The notes below the pieces were generated by a model, which was given only the letters and a program-made list of their open reading frames with translations, searched no databases and had not been told where the DNA came from. The position numbers and the translations under genes were made by a program. Source: a filamentous cyanobacterium Phorm 6 (lineage in GTDB: Bacteria; Cyanobacteriota; Cyanobacteriia; Cyanobacteriales; Microcoleaceae). From it: a stretch of DNA of 32,271 nt. The stretch spans positions 1-32,271 of the forward strand of contig PVWI01000037.1 in the NCBI GenBank assembly GCA_003003725.1, written 5' to 3'. Below, one piece after another: positions 1 through 7,272 of the stretch (positions are counted from its first letter, which is position 1; the number at the start of each line of letters is the position of its first letter).

Positions 1-2
1 CA

Positions 3-1118
3 GAAAAACTGACAGTTTTAGGAGAAGGAGGATCTGCTAATACAGAATGGGAAAACGGACGCATAAAATTTGATACTGATTTTAACGTGCAAACTCTGAT
101 TGATAACAATCAAGGCTTGCAATTATTTGACACTAACGGCAATACGATATTTCAGCAAGGGAAGTTTGTGCTTGCCATACCATTGTCATTAAGCGATACA
201 GTACAATTACCAACGGCAAAAAATCGAATTCAAGGAATTACCTTGCCAATAAGTGAGAGGGAAGGTGGTAAAGTAATCGGCTATATAAGAGTAAGCCAAT
301 CCCTCGAAGAAATTGACGAAACCTTAAATAAATTAAATTTAGGGCTAGGGAGTGGAATTCTTATAGCCTTGATTTTTAGCGGTGTTGGTGGAGTCATATT
401 GACTCGTCTAGCGATGCAGCCAATTGAGGAAAATTTTCAAAGTTTAAAGCAGTTTACTGCTGATGCTTCTCACGAATTTCGCAGCCCCTTGATGGCGATC
501 AAAAGTAATCTAGCCGTAGCACTAAAATACCCAGATGGCATGAGAGAATCAGATGCCGAAAAGTTTCAGGCTATTGCTAGTGCTGCGAATCAAATGACGC
601 AGCTAACCGAAGATTTGCTGCTGTTAGCACGAACCGATAAAGTGGTCAGCATCAATAAAGCTCCTGTCAATTTAACTGTTGTTTTGGAGAACTTAGTTCA
701 GCTTTATCAGTCTCGCGCCGAACTCAAACAAATTAGTTTAAAACCTCAGCTAACAGAAAATATTAATTTAATAGGTGATTTAAACCAACTAACACGACTG
801 TTCACCAATTTGATTCAAAATGCACTTCACTACACGCCATCTGGAGGAACAGTTGAAATTACAGCCAACCGTCTCGGTTCCTATTGCATTGTCAGCGTGC
901 GAGATACGGGTGTGGGAATTGCACCCGAGCATATTAAGCTGATTTTTGAGCGGTTTTGGCGAGCAGATGAATCTCGTTCCTATTGGAGTGGAGGTTCTGG
1001 TTTGGGATTAGCAATAGCCCAAACCATTGCCCAAAATCACGACGGCTCAATTACCGTTACCAGTCAGCTAGGAGTTGGCAGTTGCTTCACTGTGAAATTG
1101 CCCTGTAACTCTTTTTAA
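3..1118 (+). CDS. Sensor histidine kinase, 5'-truncated by window edge (RppB/NrsS-like)
   Basis: The frame is open from base 3, so the true start lies outside the window; the GTG at 87 is internal. The visible part begins in an extracytoplasmic sensor segment and then has one membrane helix (about residues 86-108 counted from the GTG). A HisKA domain follows with the phospho-acceptor His in ASHEFRSP (codon at 471-473), then a HATPase_c domain with N box NLIQNALHY, G1 box DTGVGI and G2 box GGSGLGLAIA. It autophosphorylates and should pass phosphate to a response regulator, probably OmpR-type and encoded just upstream outside the window. The overall look matches cyanobacterial RppB/NrsS-type kinases; that subfamily name is my inference from pattern recall. 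The kinase function is certain, the signal is unknown. The neighbouring 39-bp boxes could be targets of its partner regulator. Confidence 0.9.
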   Translation, partial: EKLTVLGEGGSANTEWENGRIKFDTDFNVQTLIDNNQGLQLFDTNGNTIFQQGKFVLAIPLSLSDTVQLPTAKNRIQGITLPISEREGGKVIGYIRVSQSLEEIDETLNKLNLGLGSGILIALIFSGVGGVILTRLAMQPIEENFQSLKQFTADASHEFRSPLMAIKSNLAVALKYPDGMRESDAEKFQAIASAANQMTQLTEDLLLLARTDKVVSINKAPVNLTVVLENLVQLYQSRAELKQISLKPQLTENINLIGDLNQLTRLFTNLIQNALHYTPSGGTVEITANRLGSYCIVSVRDTGVGIAPEHIKLIFERFWRADESRSYWSGGSGLGLAIAQTIAQNHDGSITVTSQLGVGSCFTVKLPCNSF

Positions 1119-1225
1119 ATCATTTAATATAAATCGCTTTATTGATGTTTTTTAAAAACAACAAATTATTGAAAAATTATGATATAAACTATAAATAGCT
1201 TGAACTTTATTGAGTTGTATTGATT

Positions 1226-1909
1226 ATGCTAAAAAAAATTCATGAATTTTGGTTTCAGCATATAAATCCACGATTAAATACTTTAATTGTGACACTTGGT
1301 GTAGTTGGACTTACCAGTTGTCTGCTAATCAGTTTTATTTTAGCGTGGCTATTTGAAGAAATATTAGAACGAGAAGCTTTTGCTTTTGATACTTCTTTGC
1401 TGTACTGGCTGCACGGATATGCAAATCCGAGTCTAGATGCTGTGATGCTAACAATTACTCAGCTTGCTGATCCCCGTGTAGTTATAGTGATTGTGGCAGT
1501 CACGCTGGGAATTCTCTGGTGGAAGCATCACCGCGAGGAAGCTAATTTTTTTGCTGTTGCTTGTTTGGGAGCCTTCATTCTCAATACTGGATTAAAGTTA
1601 TTTTTTACTAAACCTCGTCCACATCTTTTTCCAAGTTTAATTGCAGAAACATCCTTTAGTTTTCCGAGCGGTCACGCTTTAGGAAGTTTTGTAATGTATG
1701 GGTTTCTATCTTACCTGCTTTCCGCTCACTTTCCGAAGTTTTCCAAATTAATATATACTTTAGCTGTTTTGACGATCGCTCTTATTGGCCTGAGTCGGAT
1801 GTATATAGGGGTACACTGGCCAACGGATATCATTGGTGGCTACGGAATCGGCTATCTTTGGCTGACGCTTTGCATCGCAATGCTGAGGTTACAAACCAGA
1901 CAAGTCTAG
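1226..1909 (+). CDS. PAP2-family membrane phosphatase
   Basis: A 227-aa integral membrane protein with about five or six hydrophobic helices. It carries the complete phosphatidic acid phosphatase type 2 signature: KLFFTKPRP (KX6RP), FPSGH, and SRMYIGVHWPTD (SRX5HX3D), with the His residues of the second and third motifs catalytic. Family members dephosphorylate phosphatidic acid, diacylglycerol pyrophosphate or undecaprenyl pyrophosphate at the membrane; the substrate here cannot be told. I chose the ATG at 1226; a TTG two codons earlier (1220) is also in frame. No clear Shine-Dalgarno sequence precedes it. It lies 107 bp downstream of the histidine kinase on the same strand, across an AT-rich gap, so it may or may not be cotranscribed. 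A strong hairpin follows it. Confidence 0.9.
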   Translation: MLKKIHEFWFQHINPRLNTLIVTLGVVGLTSCLLISFILAWLFEEILEREAFAFDTSLLYWLHGYANPSLDAVMLTITQLADPRVVIVIVAVTLGILWWKHHREEANFFAVACLGAFILNTGLKLFFTKPRPHLFPSLIAETSFSFPSGHALGSFVMYGFLSYLLSAHFPKFSKLIYTLAVLTIALIGLSRMYIGVHWPTDIIGGYGIGYLWLTLCIAMLRLQTRQV

Positions 1910-1933
1910 TATTGCATTGCTCAATTCGAGCGA

Positions 1934-1985
1934 ATATCAAAGGGTAGCTAGTGATTGTGATAAAAATCAAGCTACCCTATGATAT
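1934..1985. terminator. Long hairpin between convergent genes, likely bidirectional terminator
   Basis: Two 16-nt arms (1934-1949 and 1970-1985) pair with a single mismatch around a 20-nt loop; the arm core is AGGGTAGCT/AGCTACCCT. It sits between the converging PAP2 and DUF347 genes. No U-run directly follows, so termination is inferred. Confidence 0.55.
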
Positions 1986-2015
1986 AATGTTTGGTTAGTT
2001 CCTCGCTAAGCAGAT

Positions 2016-2075
2016 GTTTGTAGTAAAAACTGAAGTTTTCCTAAAAATATAAGGACTAAAGTCCTCACTACAAAC
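2016..2075. repeat. Degenerate copy of the GTAGTG...CACTAC hairpin repeat
   Basis: Left arm starts GTTTGTAGT and right arm ends ACTACAAAC, with AGGACTAAAGTCCT in the right half. It is an imperfect hairpin related to the better-kept copies at 14580-15070, 29826-29886 and 30952-31009. It lies just past the end of the DUF347 gene. Confidence 0.6.
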
Positions 2076-2080
2076 CAATT

Positions 2081-2836
2081 TTATTCATCGTTAGCAGCCA
2101 CAGTCCCCATGAGTTTTCTCTGATTGAAAGTTGTGAAGGCGATACAGACTAAAAGTATTGACAGCAGGACTATAGATGAGCCTACCGTACCAAAATTTAG
2201 ACCGCCTTTTTCTTGTGATTTGGTCATAACATCCCCAAGTGTGGCACCAAACGGTCGGGTGAGTACGAACGCAATCCAAAACAACAAGACTGGCGAAATT
2301 TGAGTATAATAATATGCTCCCAATACCAGCGCAAGCAAACTAGAAATTAGGAGCGCTCCTCCTGCAAATCCAAGTCCAGAAGTATCGGCGAGAAAATCGC
2401 CCACCGCAGTACCCAAAGTATTTGAAAATAGAATTGCAGTCCAATAAAGTATCTCAATTTTAGGCGTTTTGACGTTATTAACAGATAGAGACCCAACACT
2501 GAATCGCCAGAATGCCAAAGTAGCCAAGAGAAGAGTAAGTAAAATCGCAGACCCTGTAGCGTAGCCCAGCCCTAAAGTACGATCCATGTAATCTGAAATC
2601 GTTGTACCCGCTGTGCTGGTTGAAAGGATGACAGTCCAATAAAGCAATGGGTTATAGCTTTTCGATATCAATTGAGAGACAAGAGTAGCTAAAAAAATTC
2701 CAATCAATATCATCGAACTAACCGCATAGCCCACGTTTAACGTCATGGATAAAAGGTCTCCTGCCGTTTCCCCCAGAGTGGTTGCACATATCTTCATTAT
2801 CCAGAAAAAGGCAGTGATTTGTGGAAGTTTGCTCAT
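2081..2836 (-). CDS. DUF347-repeat membrane protein (COG4705-like), copy 1
   Basis: A polytopic membrane protein of about 251 aa made of four repeats of the DUF347 type, each roughly two helices. Each repeat opens with an aromatic/Trp pair and has a G-x(3-4)-D signature: FFWIMKICATTLGETAGD, LLYWTVILSTSTAGTTISD, ILYWTAILFSNTLGTAVGD and LLFWIAFVLTRPFGATLGD. DUF347 proteins are uncharacterised; transport or sensing is only a guess. The longest frame begins with a GTG at 2872, but that codon lies inside the conserved 39-bp box, so I chose the ATG at 2836. That start (MSKLPQITAFFW) also lines up with the paralogue next door (MLNRVPEVTGSFW). The box directly upstream suggests its own regulated promoter. 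The fourth repeat differs from the rest in carrying the basic TRPFG/TRPLG motif in both paralogues. Confidence 0.8.
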   Translation of the reverse strand: MSKLPQITAFFWIMKICATTLGETAGDLLSMTLNVGYAVSSMILIGIFLATLVSQLISKSYNPLLYWTVILSTSTAGTTISDYMDRTLGLGYATGSAILLTLLLATLAFWRFSVGSLSVNNVKTPKIEILYWTAILFSNTLGTAVGDFLADTSGLGFAGGALLISSLLALVLGAYYYTQISPVLLFWIAFVLTRPFGATLGDVMTKSQEKGGLNFGTVGSSIVLLSILLVCIAFTTFNQRKLMGTVAANDE

Positions 2837-2866
2837 TTTGGCGATCGGGTTATCGTACTTTAGCGG

Positions 2867-2905
2867 TTTCACTCTAGATGATAAATGTCAAGAACTTGGA
2901 AAGAT
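2867..2905 (-). promoter_or_regulatory. 39-bp regulatory box, copy A
   Basis: Read on the minus strand it begins ATCTTTCCAAGTTCTTGAC and ends TCTAGAGTGAAA. It matches three other boxes in this window at 30 of 39 columns without gaps. It holds two CTT-n-CA half-sites 11 bp apart and a TAGAGT (-10-like) element, 31 bp upstream of the chosen DUF347 start. Confidence 0.75.
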
Positions 2906-2915
2906 CGATCGCTAA

Positions 2916-3683
2916 TCAGTTTTGTTGGTCGATCGGCATTGGGGCTAGTTTCTTCTGCTTAAGGCTTAAGTAAATAACCAGACTCACGATTATACAAAGA
3001 AAAAGCATACTGGTTCCGATCGTACCAAAACCCAAACCACCATTTGTAGTAGGTTGTGACAATAAATCGCCAGTAGATGCCCCCAGTGGACGAGTCAAGA
3101 TGTAGGCCACCCAAAATGCCAAGACTGCATTCATTCTGAAGTAATAATAACCAGCAGCTACTATCGCAATTAAAACCGCAAATACTAATGCTGATTGTGC
3201 ATAACCCAGTTTCAAAGCCTCTGCTATAAAGTCTCCTGTTGCCGTACCAAAAGCAAACGTAAATAAGATAGCAGCCCAATAAAACAGCTCTCTCTTCGCT
3301 GTGTTGATGGAGTGCATAGCTAATGTTTTTTCGACCGCATACCACAGTCCAAAAACGGCACATAATATTGCACTAAAAACTATAATAGTTGTGGTCAAGC
3401 TAACTCCCAGCTCGTCTACCAATCTATCCGTAATTAGTGTGCCAGTGATGCTCATTAAAACGACGACAATCCAGTAACTAGCTGGCACATACCGTTTCAG
3501 CTTAAACTGATTCAAAAGCGCCATCAGTAACACAGCGCTCATCACATAGGATGTAACGCTTAAACCAAGGTTCAGGTTTACTGATAGATAATCAGCCATA
3601 GTTTCACCTACTGTGGTAGCCAAAACCTTAATAATCCAGAAGGAACCTGTAACCTCTGGAACCCTGTTTAGCATCTTATTCAT
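2916..3683 (-). CDS. DUF347-repeat membrane protein (COG4705-like), copy 2
   Basis: A 255-aa membrane protein, paralogue of the next gene downstream, with the same four repeats: FWIIKVLATTVGETMAD, SYWIVVVLMSITGTLITD, LFYWAAILFTFAFGTATGD and LAFWVAYILTRPLGASTGD. I start it at ATG 3683 (MNKMLNRVPEVTG), which aligns with copy 1; the longer frame to 3746 adds 21 residues with no family likeness and runs into a hairpin repeat. An AAGAAAG stretch upstream could be the ribosome site. No 39-bp box precedes it, so it is probably transcribed with the PepSY gene 119 bp upstream. Tandem copies with clear divergence suggest a hetero-oligomer or two related substrates (inference). Function unknown. Confidence 0.8.
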   Translation of the reverse strand: MNKMLNRVPEVTGSFWIIKVLATTVGETMADYLSVNLNLGLSVTSYVMSAVLLMALLNQFKLKRYVPASYWIVVVLMSITGTLITDRLVDELGVSLTTTIIVFSAILCAVFGLWYAVEKTLAMHSINTAKRELFYWAAILFTFAFGTATGDFIAEALKLGYAQSALVFAVLIAIVAAGYYYFRMNAVLAFWVAYILTRPLGASTGDLLSQPTTNGGLGFGTIGTSMLFLCIIVSLVIYLSLKQKKLAPMPIDQQN

Positions 3684-3735
3684 GATATTTTTCTTTCTTA
3701 ATTTTTCGATAGAAACAAGATGGGATCGCATCATA

Positions 3736-3762
3736 AGGGCGGGCATTCACAGACACCGCCCT
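3736..3762. repeat. AGGGCGG hairpin repeat
   Basis: Arms AGGGCGG and CCGCCCT enclose a 13-nt loop, in the gap between the PepSY gene and the DUF347 gene. It could attenuate transcription between the two or be a small dispersed repeat. Confidence 0.5.
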
Positions 3763-3802
3763 ACTCTATTTGTTGCCTCAAGAAAGCGAATTTGTTCGGA
3801 AT

Positions 3803-4303
3803 TTACTTCGTCTTGGTATCATCATTCGTTTCCCCATCGCCATCGCCGCCAGCCGCCTCGGAAATTTGAACGCTGCTGCGGGGAGAAACGCTTTCCTTAC
3901 CCTCAGCTTTTAGGCTTTGCGTTTGGAGGATTTTACCGTTACCCGCATCTACACTTATTTCCTGTTGACCGATCGCAACTGAGTACACAAGATTGCCGTC
4001 TTCGTTTTCTAATTTGACACTATTTGCTGTGCCGCCTTTAGCAGCTTCCGCTGCGGATCGCGCCTGTTCGGGCGTAATTTTAGCTAGAGATTGCAGGCGA
4101 CTTGATTCTTGCTTTTCTTCGGCATCATCGTTAGTTTCGCCGTCGCCATCACTGGCTTCAGGTGCTGCTTTGCTGCTGGTGCGATCGGGCATGACGGCAA
4201 CCTGAGATTGTGTTGGCGAAGCGTACACAGTTCGGACTAATGCACTCAGCCCTAAAGTACCGACTAAAGCTGTCACTAGAGCGATTTTTGTTGAGGTTTT
4301 CAT
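3803..4303 (-). CDS. Secreted PepSY-domain protein with two DGDGETNDD motifs
   Basis: A 166-aa protein with an N-terminal signal peptide (Lys residues, hydrophobic core about 7-23, likely cleavage near Ala28-Ser29). A PepSY-like domain (about residues 72-130) follows, recognisable from ITPEQARSAAEAA, then a strand pair and VDAGNGKIL. The acidic nonapeptide DGDGETNDD occurs twice, at 52-60 just after the signal peptide and at 154-162 close to the C terminus, flanking the PepSY domain. PepSY domains are extracytoplasmic modules often linked to protease inhibition or metal and redox functions. The acidic repeats resemble metal-chelating loops, but this is inference. The same DGETND core appears in the small peptide gene upstream. 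Preceded by the 39-bp box and probably leading an operon with the DUF347 gene. Confidence 0.85.
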   Translation of the reverse strand: MKTSTKIALVTALVGTLGLSALVRTVYASPTQSQVAVMPDRTSSKAAPEASDGDGETNDDAEEKQESSRLQSLAKITPEQARSAAEAAKGGTANSVKLENEDGNLVYSVAIGQQEISVDAGNGKILQTQSLKAEGKESVSPRSSVQISEAAGGDGDGETNDDTKTK

Positions 4304-4334
4304 GGTGCGAAACTTCTTTAATCTAGGCTTACAG

Positions 4335-4373
4335 TTTCACTGTAGATAACAAAAGTCAAGAACTTAGCAAGAT
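4335..4373 (-). promoter_or_regulatory. 39-bp regulatory box, copy B
   Basis: On the minus strand it begins ATCTTGCTAAGTTCTTGAC and ends TCTACAGTGAAA, 31 bp upstream of the PepSY start, the same distance as copy A from its gene. It is the most divergent of the four copies, with TTGACT for TTGACA and TACAGT for TAGAGT. Confidence 0.75.
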
Positions 4374-4499
4374 TTTCAAAAATTTGGATAGTGTTATTTT
4401 GTTTATGTATATAAAAATGCAGCTTGAGAAGCAGTACCTGACTAAATCTCTGGCATAATTATTGTGTAACAGCCATCCTGCCTGTTCATGACTATCTTT

Positions 4500-4754
4500 T
4501 TAGGAGAAGTCTATTTCGCACTCAAGCAAATCGTTCCACATGATGCCGTCTAATTTATTACTAAATGGCGGAACGACATCCTTTGCCTGCTTGCCAGCAA
4601 TAGTATCTTGGCTGGCACTACCGCAACCAAGCGAGTCATTAGTCTCGCCGTCACTTTGATTGTCGAATGTGCCCGCACTACCGCAACCAAGCGAGTCATT
4701 AGTCTCGCCGTCACTTTGATTGTCAATTACAGAGATTTTATTGGCGATTTGCAT
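4500..4754 (-). CDS. Small acidic repeat peptide with DGETND and GCGS motifs
   Basis: An 84-aa protein. I chose ATG 4754 because AAGGA sits 8 nt upstream; the longer TTG start (4760) is less likely. After a short N-terminal segment it has two 20-residue repeats containing DNQSDGETNDSLGCGSA (residues 11-27 and 31-47), encoded by a perfect 50-bp DNA repeat. A non-repeated C-terminal part with WNDLLECEIDFS follows. There are three Cys (24, 44, 79) and no signal peptide or membrane helix. I do not recognise a family. The layout resembles multi-core peptide precursors, but no modification enzyme or exporter is nearby. A metal-binding or regulatory peptide is equally possible. It has its own 39-bp box and shares the DGETND motif with the secreted PepSY protein. 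Confidence 0.7.
   Translation of the reverse strand: MQIANKISVIDNQSDGETNDSLGCGSAGTFDNQSDGETNDSLGCGSASQDTIAGKQAKDVVPPFSNKLDGIMWNDLLECEIDFS
4615..4724. repeat. Perfect 50-bp direct repeat within the small peptide gene
   Basis: The stretches 4615-4664 and 4675-4724 are identical, giving a 60-bp period (20 codons) inside the reading frame. The 10-bp spacer differs from the sequence after the second copy. Perfect identity suggests a recent duplication. Confidence 0.95.
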
Positions 4755-4783
4755 TGTCAAATCCTTTCCATGTAGGTTTGCGC

Positions 4784-4822
4784 TTTCACTCTAGAGCACA
4801 AATGTCAAGAACTTGGAAAGAT
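4784..4822 (-). promoter_or_regulatory. 39-bp regulatory box, copy C
   Basis: On the minus strand it begins ATCTTTCCAAGTTCTTGAC and ends TCTAGAGTGAAA, 29 bp upstream of the small peptide's ATG. It lies in the 137-bp gap between the peptide gene and the histidine kinase. Confidence 0.8.
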
Positions 4823-4891
4823 TCAGCGAAACCTAAAAAAATTGGTAAAATTATGGCTTGCTGCTGCTTTTCATCGTGTATATGTCTAATT

Positions 4892-6787
4892 TTAAGACTG
4901 TTTAATTGGCAGTGTTATGCAAAACTCCGTTCCCTCTCCCAGTTCGGAAACAACTTCTAGATTACCCTTGTGCTTTTCGATCAACTGATAACAAACAGTT
5001 AGTCCTAAACCTGTTCCTTTGCCTACATCTTTCGTCGTGAAAAAAGGATCGAATATTTTAGATTTTAATTCTGGCGGTATCCCAGTACCGTTATCTCGAA
5101 TTCCGATTCTAACCAGCTCGGTATCTATTGTTTCCGTATGAATCCAGATAGTAGGTCTCTCAGTCGCATTGCTTGAGGCTTTACTGTTAACTTTTCGTTC
5201 CTCAACGGCCCAGATTGCATTGTCGATTATATTCATAAATACCTGATTCAAAAGCGCTGCATAGCACTTGACTTTGGGTAAATCTCCATAGTCTTTAATT
5301 ACTTCAATCTTTGATTCCAAGCGCTGATTGATAATTGCCAACGTACTGTCAATACCTTCGTGAATATTGGCAAATTTCAGCGACGATTCATCCAATCTAG
5401 AGAAGTTACGCAGAGACTGAACAATTTGTCTAATTCTGTCAGCGCCATTTTTCATGGAATGTATAAGTTTAGAAAAATCCTCAGCCATAAAATCCAGATC
5501 GATTGCCTCAGTTTCAGCTTGAATCGCACCGTTGGGATTAGGGTACTGCTTCTGGTACAATTTCACTAATCGGAGTAAGTCTTGAGAGTAGTTACTAGCG
5601 TGTTCTAGGTTGCTGTAAATAAAACTGACCGGATTGTTGATTTCGTGAGCGATACCTGCTACCATTTGACCCAAGCTCGACATTTTCTCGGCTTGAATGA
5701 GCTGGGCTTGAGTCTGCTGAAGATTGTGCAAGGCATCTGCAAGTTGATTGTAAGCTGACTGCAACTCGTGATTTTTTTGTGAAAGTTCTTCAGTCCGTTC
5801 TTCCACGCGCTTTTCTAAGTTTTGCTGCGAAATTTCTAATGCTTCAATATGCTCTTTTACAGATTGAATGAGACTGTTGAAAGAAATCGTTAATCCTCCT
5901 ACTTCATCGCCAGTAGTAACCGCAGCTTGGAGATTAAAATTGGATTCCTTAGTTGCTTGTTCAGCGACTTGAGTCAATGCTTCTATAGGTTGAGAAATCA
6001 TCCGACTGATGTATAATGCAAAAATAGCAGCGCCGATTGCTGAAAGTAAAAGACTGGCGATGCTGATTTGGACACCAATTTTCCGCGCGCTTTCTAGCTG
6101 GAATTTTGCTTGTTCTTGTCCTAGATAAGCAAGTTTAACAAATTTGGTTAAATCTTCTGAAAGTTCGTTAAACTGGATCGCCTCCCGGCTTTTGGTAAAA
6201 TCCCACAGTGACTGCTGTGCAGCTATACCTGTTTTTTCTCCCAAGCGTTTAGGATCAATTTGTTGCAAAGTCCGCTGGATTTTTTGAATGTAAGCTATTT
6301 GAGTAGAGTCATACTTACGTAAAAATTGATTCAACTGTACTATGTCTGTGTCGGCTTGGTTGAAACTGCTATTACCTAAAATTATTAACGAAGATAAAAG
6401 ATGACGAGATTTTTTTAATGCAGTAAAAAATTCACCTTTTTCGTCTACAAATTCTTGAGTATCTCCAGTCACAAAAATAAGTTTATTTTGGTTTGATTGA
6501 GTTTCCATCACAGCAATTTTCATTCCGCTTAAAATCTGGGCCTTTTCTTGTTCGAGACCGAGTTTATGCAAAGCTTTTTTGGTGTAGAAGTTTCCAACTA
6601 GCTGTCCGCAAGTCGTTCCCAAAACAGCAAGACTGAGTATCAATGCATAACCCAAGCTAATTTTTAACCGAATCGGGGCGCGGCGAAGCAGTTGTTGCAA
6701 CCAATTGGGAGCAAATTTGAAATCCGTTGATGTTTTTATATGGGATGGCATTTGGACTACAGCTTGCTTATGGTTTTGTGAGTGCAT
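4892..6787 (-). CDS. Membrane-bound HAMP histidine kinase
   Basis: A 631-aa kinase. Transmembrane helices at about 42-62 and 238-260 enclose a roughly 175-residue extracytoplasmic, mostly helical sensor region of the four-helix-bundle type. A HAMP linker (about 261-315) and a coiled coil (about 316-365) follow. The HisKA domain has the phospho-acceptor His381 in GIAHEINNP, and HATPase_c has NIIDNAIWAV, DNGTGIP, FDPFFTTK and GKGTGLGL. The catalytic half is close to those of the LOV kinase and the truncated kinase downstream, marking a shared HK subfamily. No response regulator adjoins it on this strand. It is itself preceded by the 39-bp box, 73 bp upstream of the ATG, so it may be produced as part of the regulon headed by the window's first kinase. 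The signal is unknown. Confidence 0.9.
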   Translation of the reverse strand: MHSQNHKQAVVQMPSHIKTSTDFKFAPNWLQQLLRRAPIRLKISLGYALILSLAVLGTTCGQLVGNFYTKKALHKLGLEQEKAQILSGMKIAVMETQSNQNKLIFVTGDTQEFVDEKGEFFTALKKSRHLLSSLIILGNSSFNQADTDIVQLNQFLRKYDSTQIAYIQKIQRTLQQIDPKRLGEKTGIAAQQSLWDFTKSREAIQFNELSEDLTKFVKLAYLGQEQAKFQLESARKIGVQISIASLLLSAIGAAIFALYISRMISQPIEALTQVAEQATKESNFNLQAAVTTGDEVGGLTISFNSLIQSVKEHIEALEISQQNLEKRVEERTEELSQKNHELQSAYNQLADALHNLQQTQAQLIQAEKMSSLGQMVAGIAHEINNPVSFIYSNLEHASNYSQDLLRLVKLYQKQYPNPNGAIQAETEAIDLDFMAEDFSKLIHSMKNGADRIRQIVQSLRNFSRLDESSLKFANIHEGIDSTLAIINQRLESKIEVIKDYGDLPKVKCYAALLNQVFMNIIDNAIWAVEERKVNSKASSNATERPTIWIHTETIDTELVRIGIRDNGTGIPPELKSKIFDPFFTTKDVGKGTGLGLTVCYQLIEKHKGNLEVVSELGEGTEFCITLPIKQS

Positions 6788-6860
6788 GGGAATAATATTA
6801 AGGTTGACATCTATTTTTCTGAAATTTTAACCATGAACTTTCTTTAATGTCAGTTTGACA

Positions 6861-6899
6861 CTTCACTCTACAGGACAAATGTCAAGAACTTGGCAAGAT
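6861..6899 (-). promoter_or_regulatory. 39-bp regulatory box, copy D
   Basis: On the minus strand it begins ATCTTGCCAAGTTCTTGAC and ends TGTAGAGTGAAG. This copy shows the direct repeat most clearly: CTTGCCA and CTTGACA 11 bp apart. It lies upstream of the HAMP histidine kinase. Confidence 0.78.
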
Positions 6900-7272
6900 T
6901 ATCTGTCTGAAAGTTAAGAGATTTCATCCTGATTTCATTTTTGGGTGTCAACCTAGGTTAAGTGGCGATTTAACATGGATGAGGTGCTGTCGCGGTGAGG
7001 AGTGCGATCGCACTTAAGATAGCAAGTATCAAGCGTGCAAGTTTTCGCAGCCACAGACCAAAATACCATCAACCGTGAAAATATCTCTCGATTAATAGTC
7101 GTCTCTGCTCATACCCGAGGGCGATATGTTTGTTTTTTAATTACTGATATTCGCCCAGCATTATTGCAACTTTTATGCTCGCTAATTTCTGAATAAGTTT
7201 TGATAAATTTCCTTGACTCCCTGTCTCAAAGTGCCATAATTTACCAATCATTGTCCGCCAAGAGTAAATCAA
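6900..7272. other. Intergenic region between divergent kinase and lipoprotein genes
   Basis: About 370 bp without a convincing gene. It holds an ATTTCAT tandem pair at 6921-6938 (listed separately) and a HIP1-containing palindrome, AGTGCGATCGCACT, near 7002-7015. I see no further structure. Confidence 0.6.
6921..6938 (+). promoter_or_regulatory. ATTTCAT pair with 11-bp period
   Basis: ATTTCAT occurs at 6921-6927 and 6932-6938, spaced 11 bp like OmpR/PhoB-type half-sites. A second pair lies upstream of the DUF2808 gene. It is over 330 bp from the lipoprotein start, so the target gene is uncertain. Confidence 0.35.

Noticed and set aside
2867-2905. Reading TTGACA in the 39-bp box as a plain sigma-70 -35 element
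   Set aside because: At 17-18 bp downstream there is no -10-like hexamer in any of the four copies; the only candidate (TAGAGT) is 9 bp away.
4500-4754. Calling the repeat peptide a definite RiPP precursor
   Set aside because: No modification enzyme, protease or exporter within the window and no recognised leader; kept as an open possibility only.
7002-7015. AGTGCGATCGCACT palindrome as an operator
   Set aside because: It contains the HIP1 octamer GCGATCGC, which is scattered through the whole window including coding regions.
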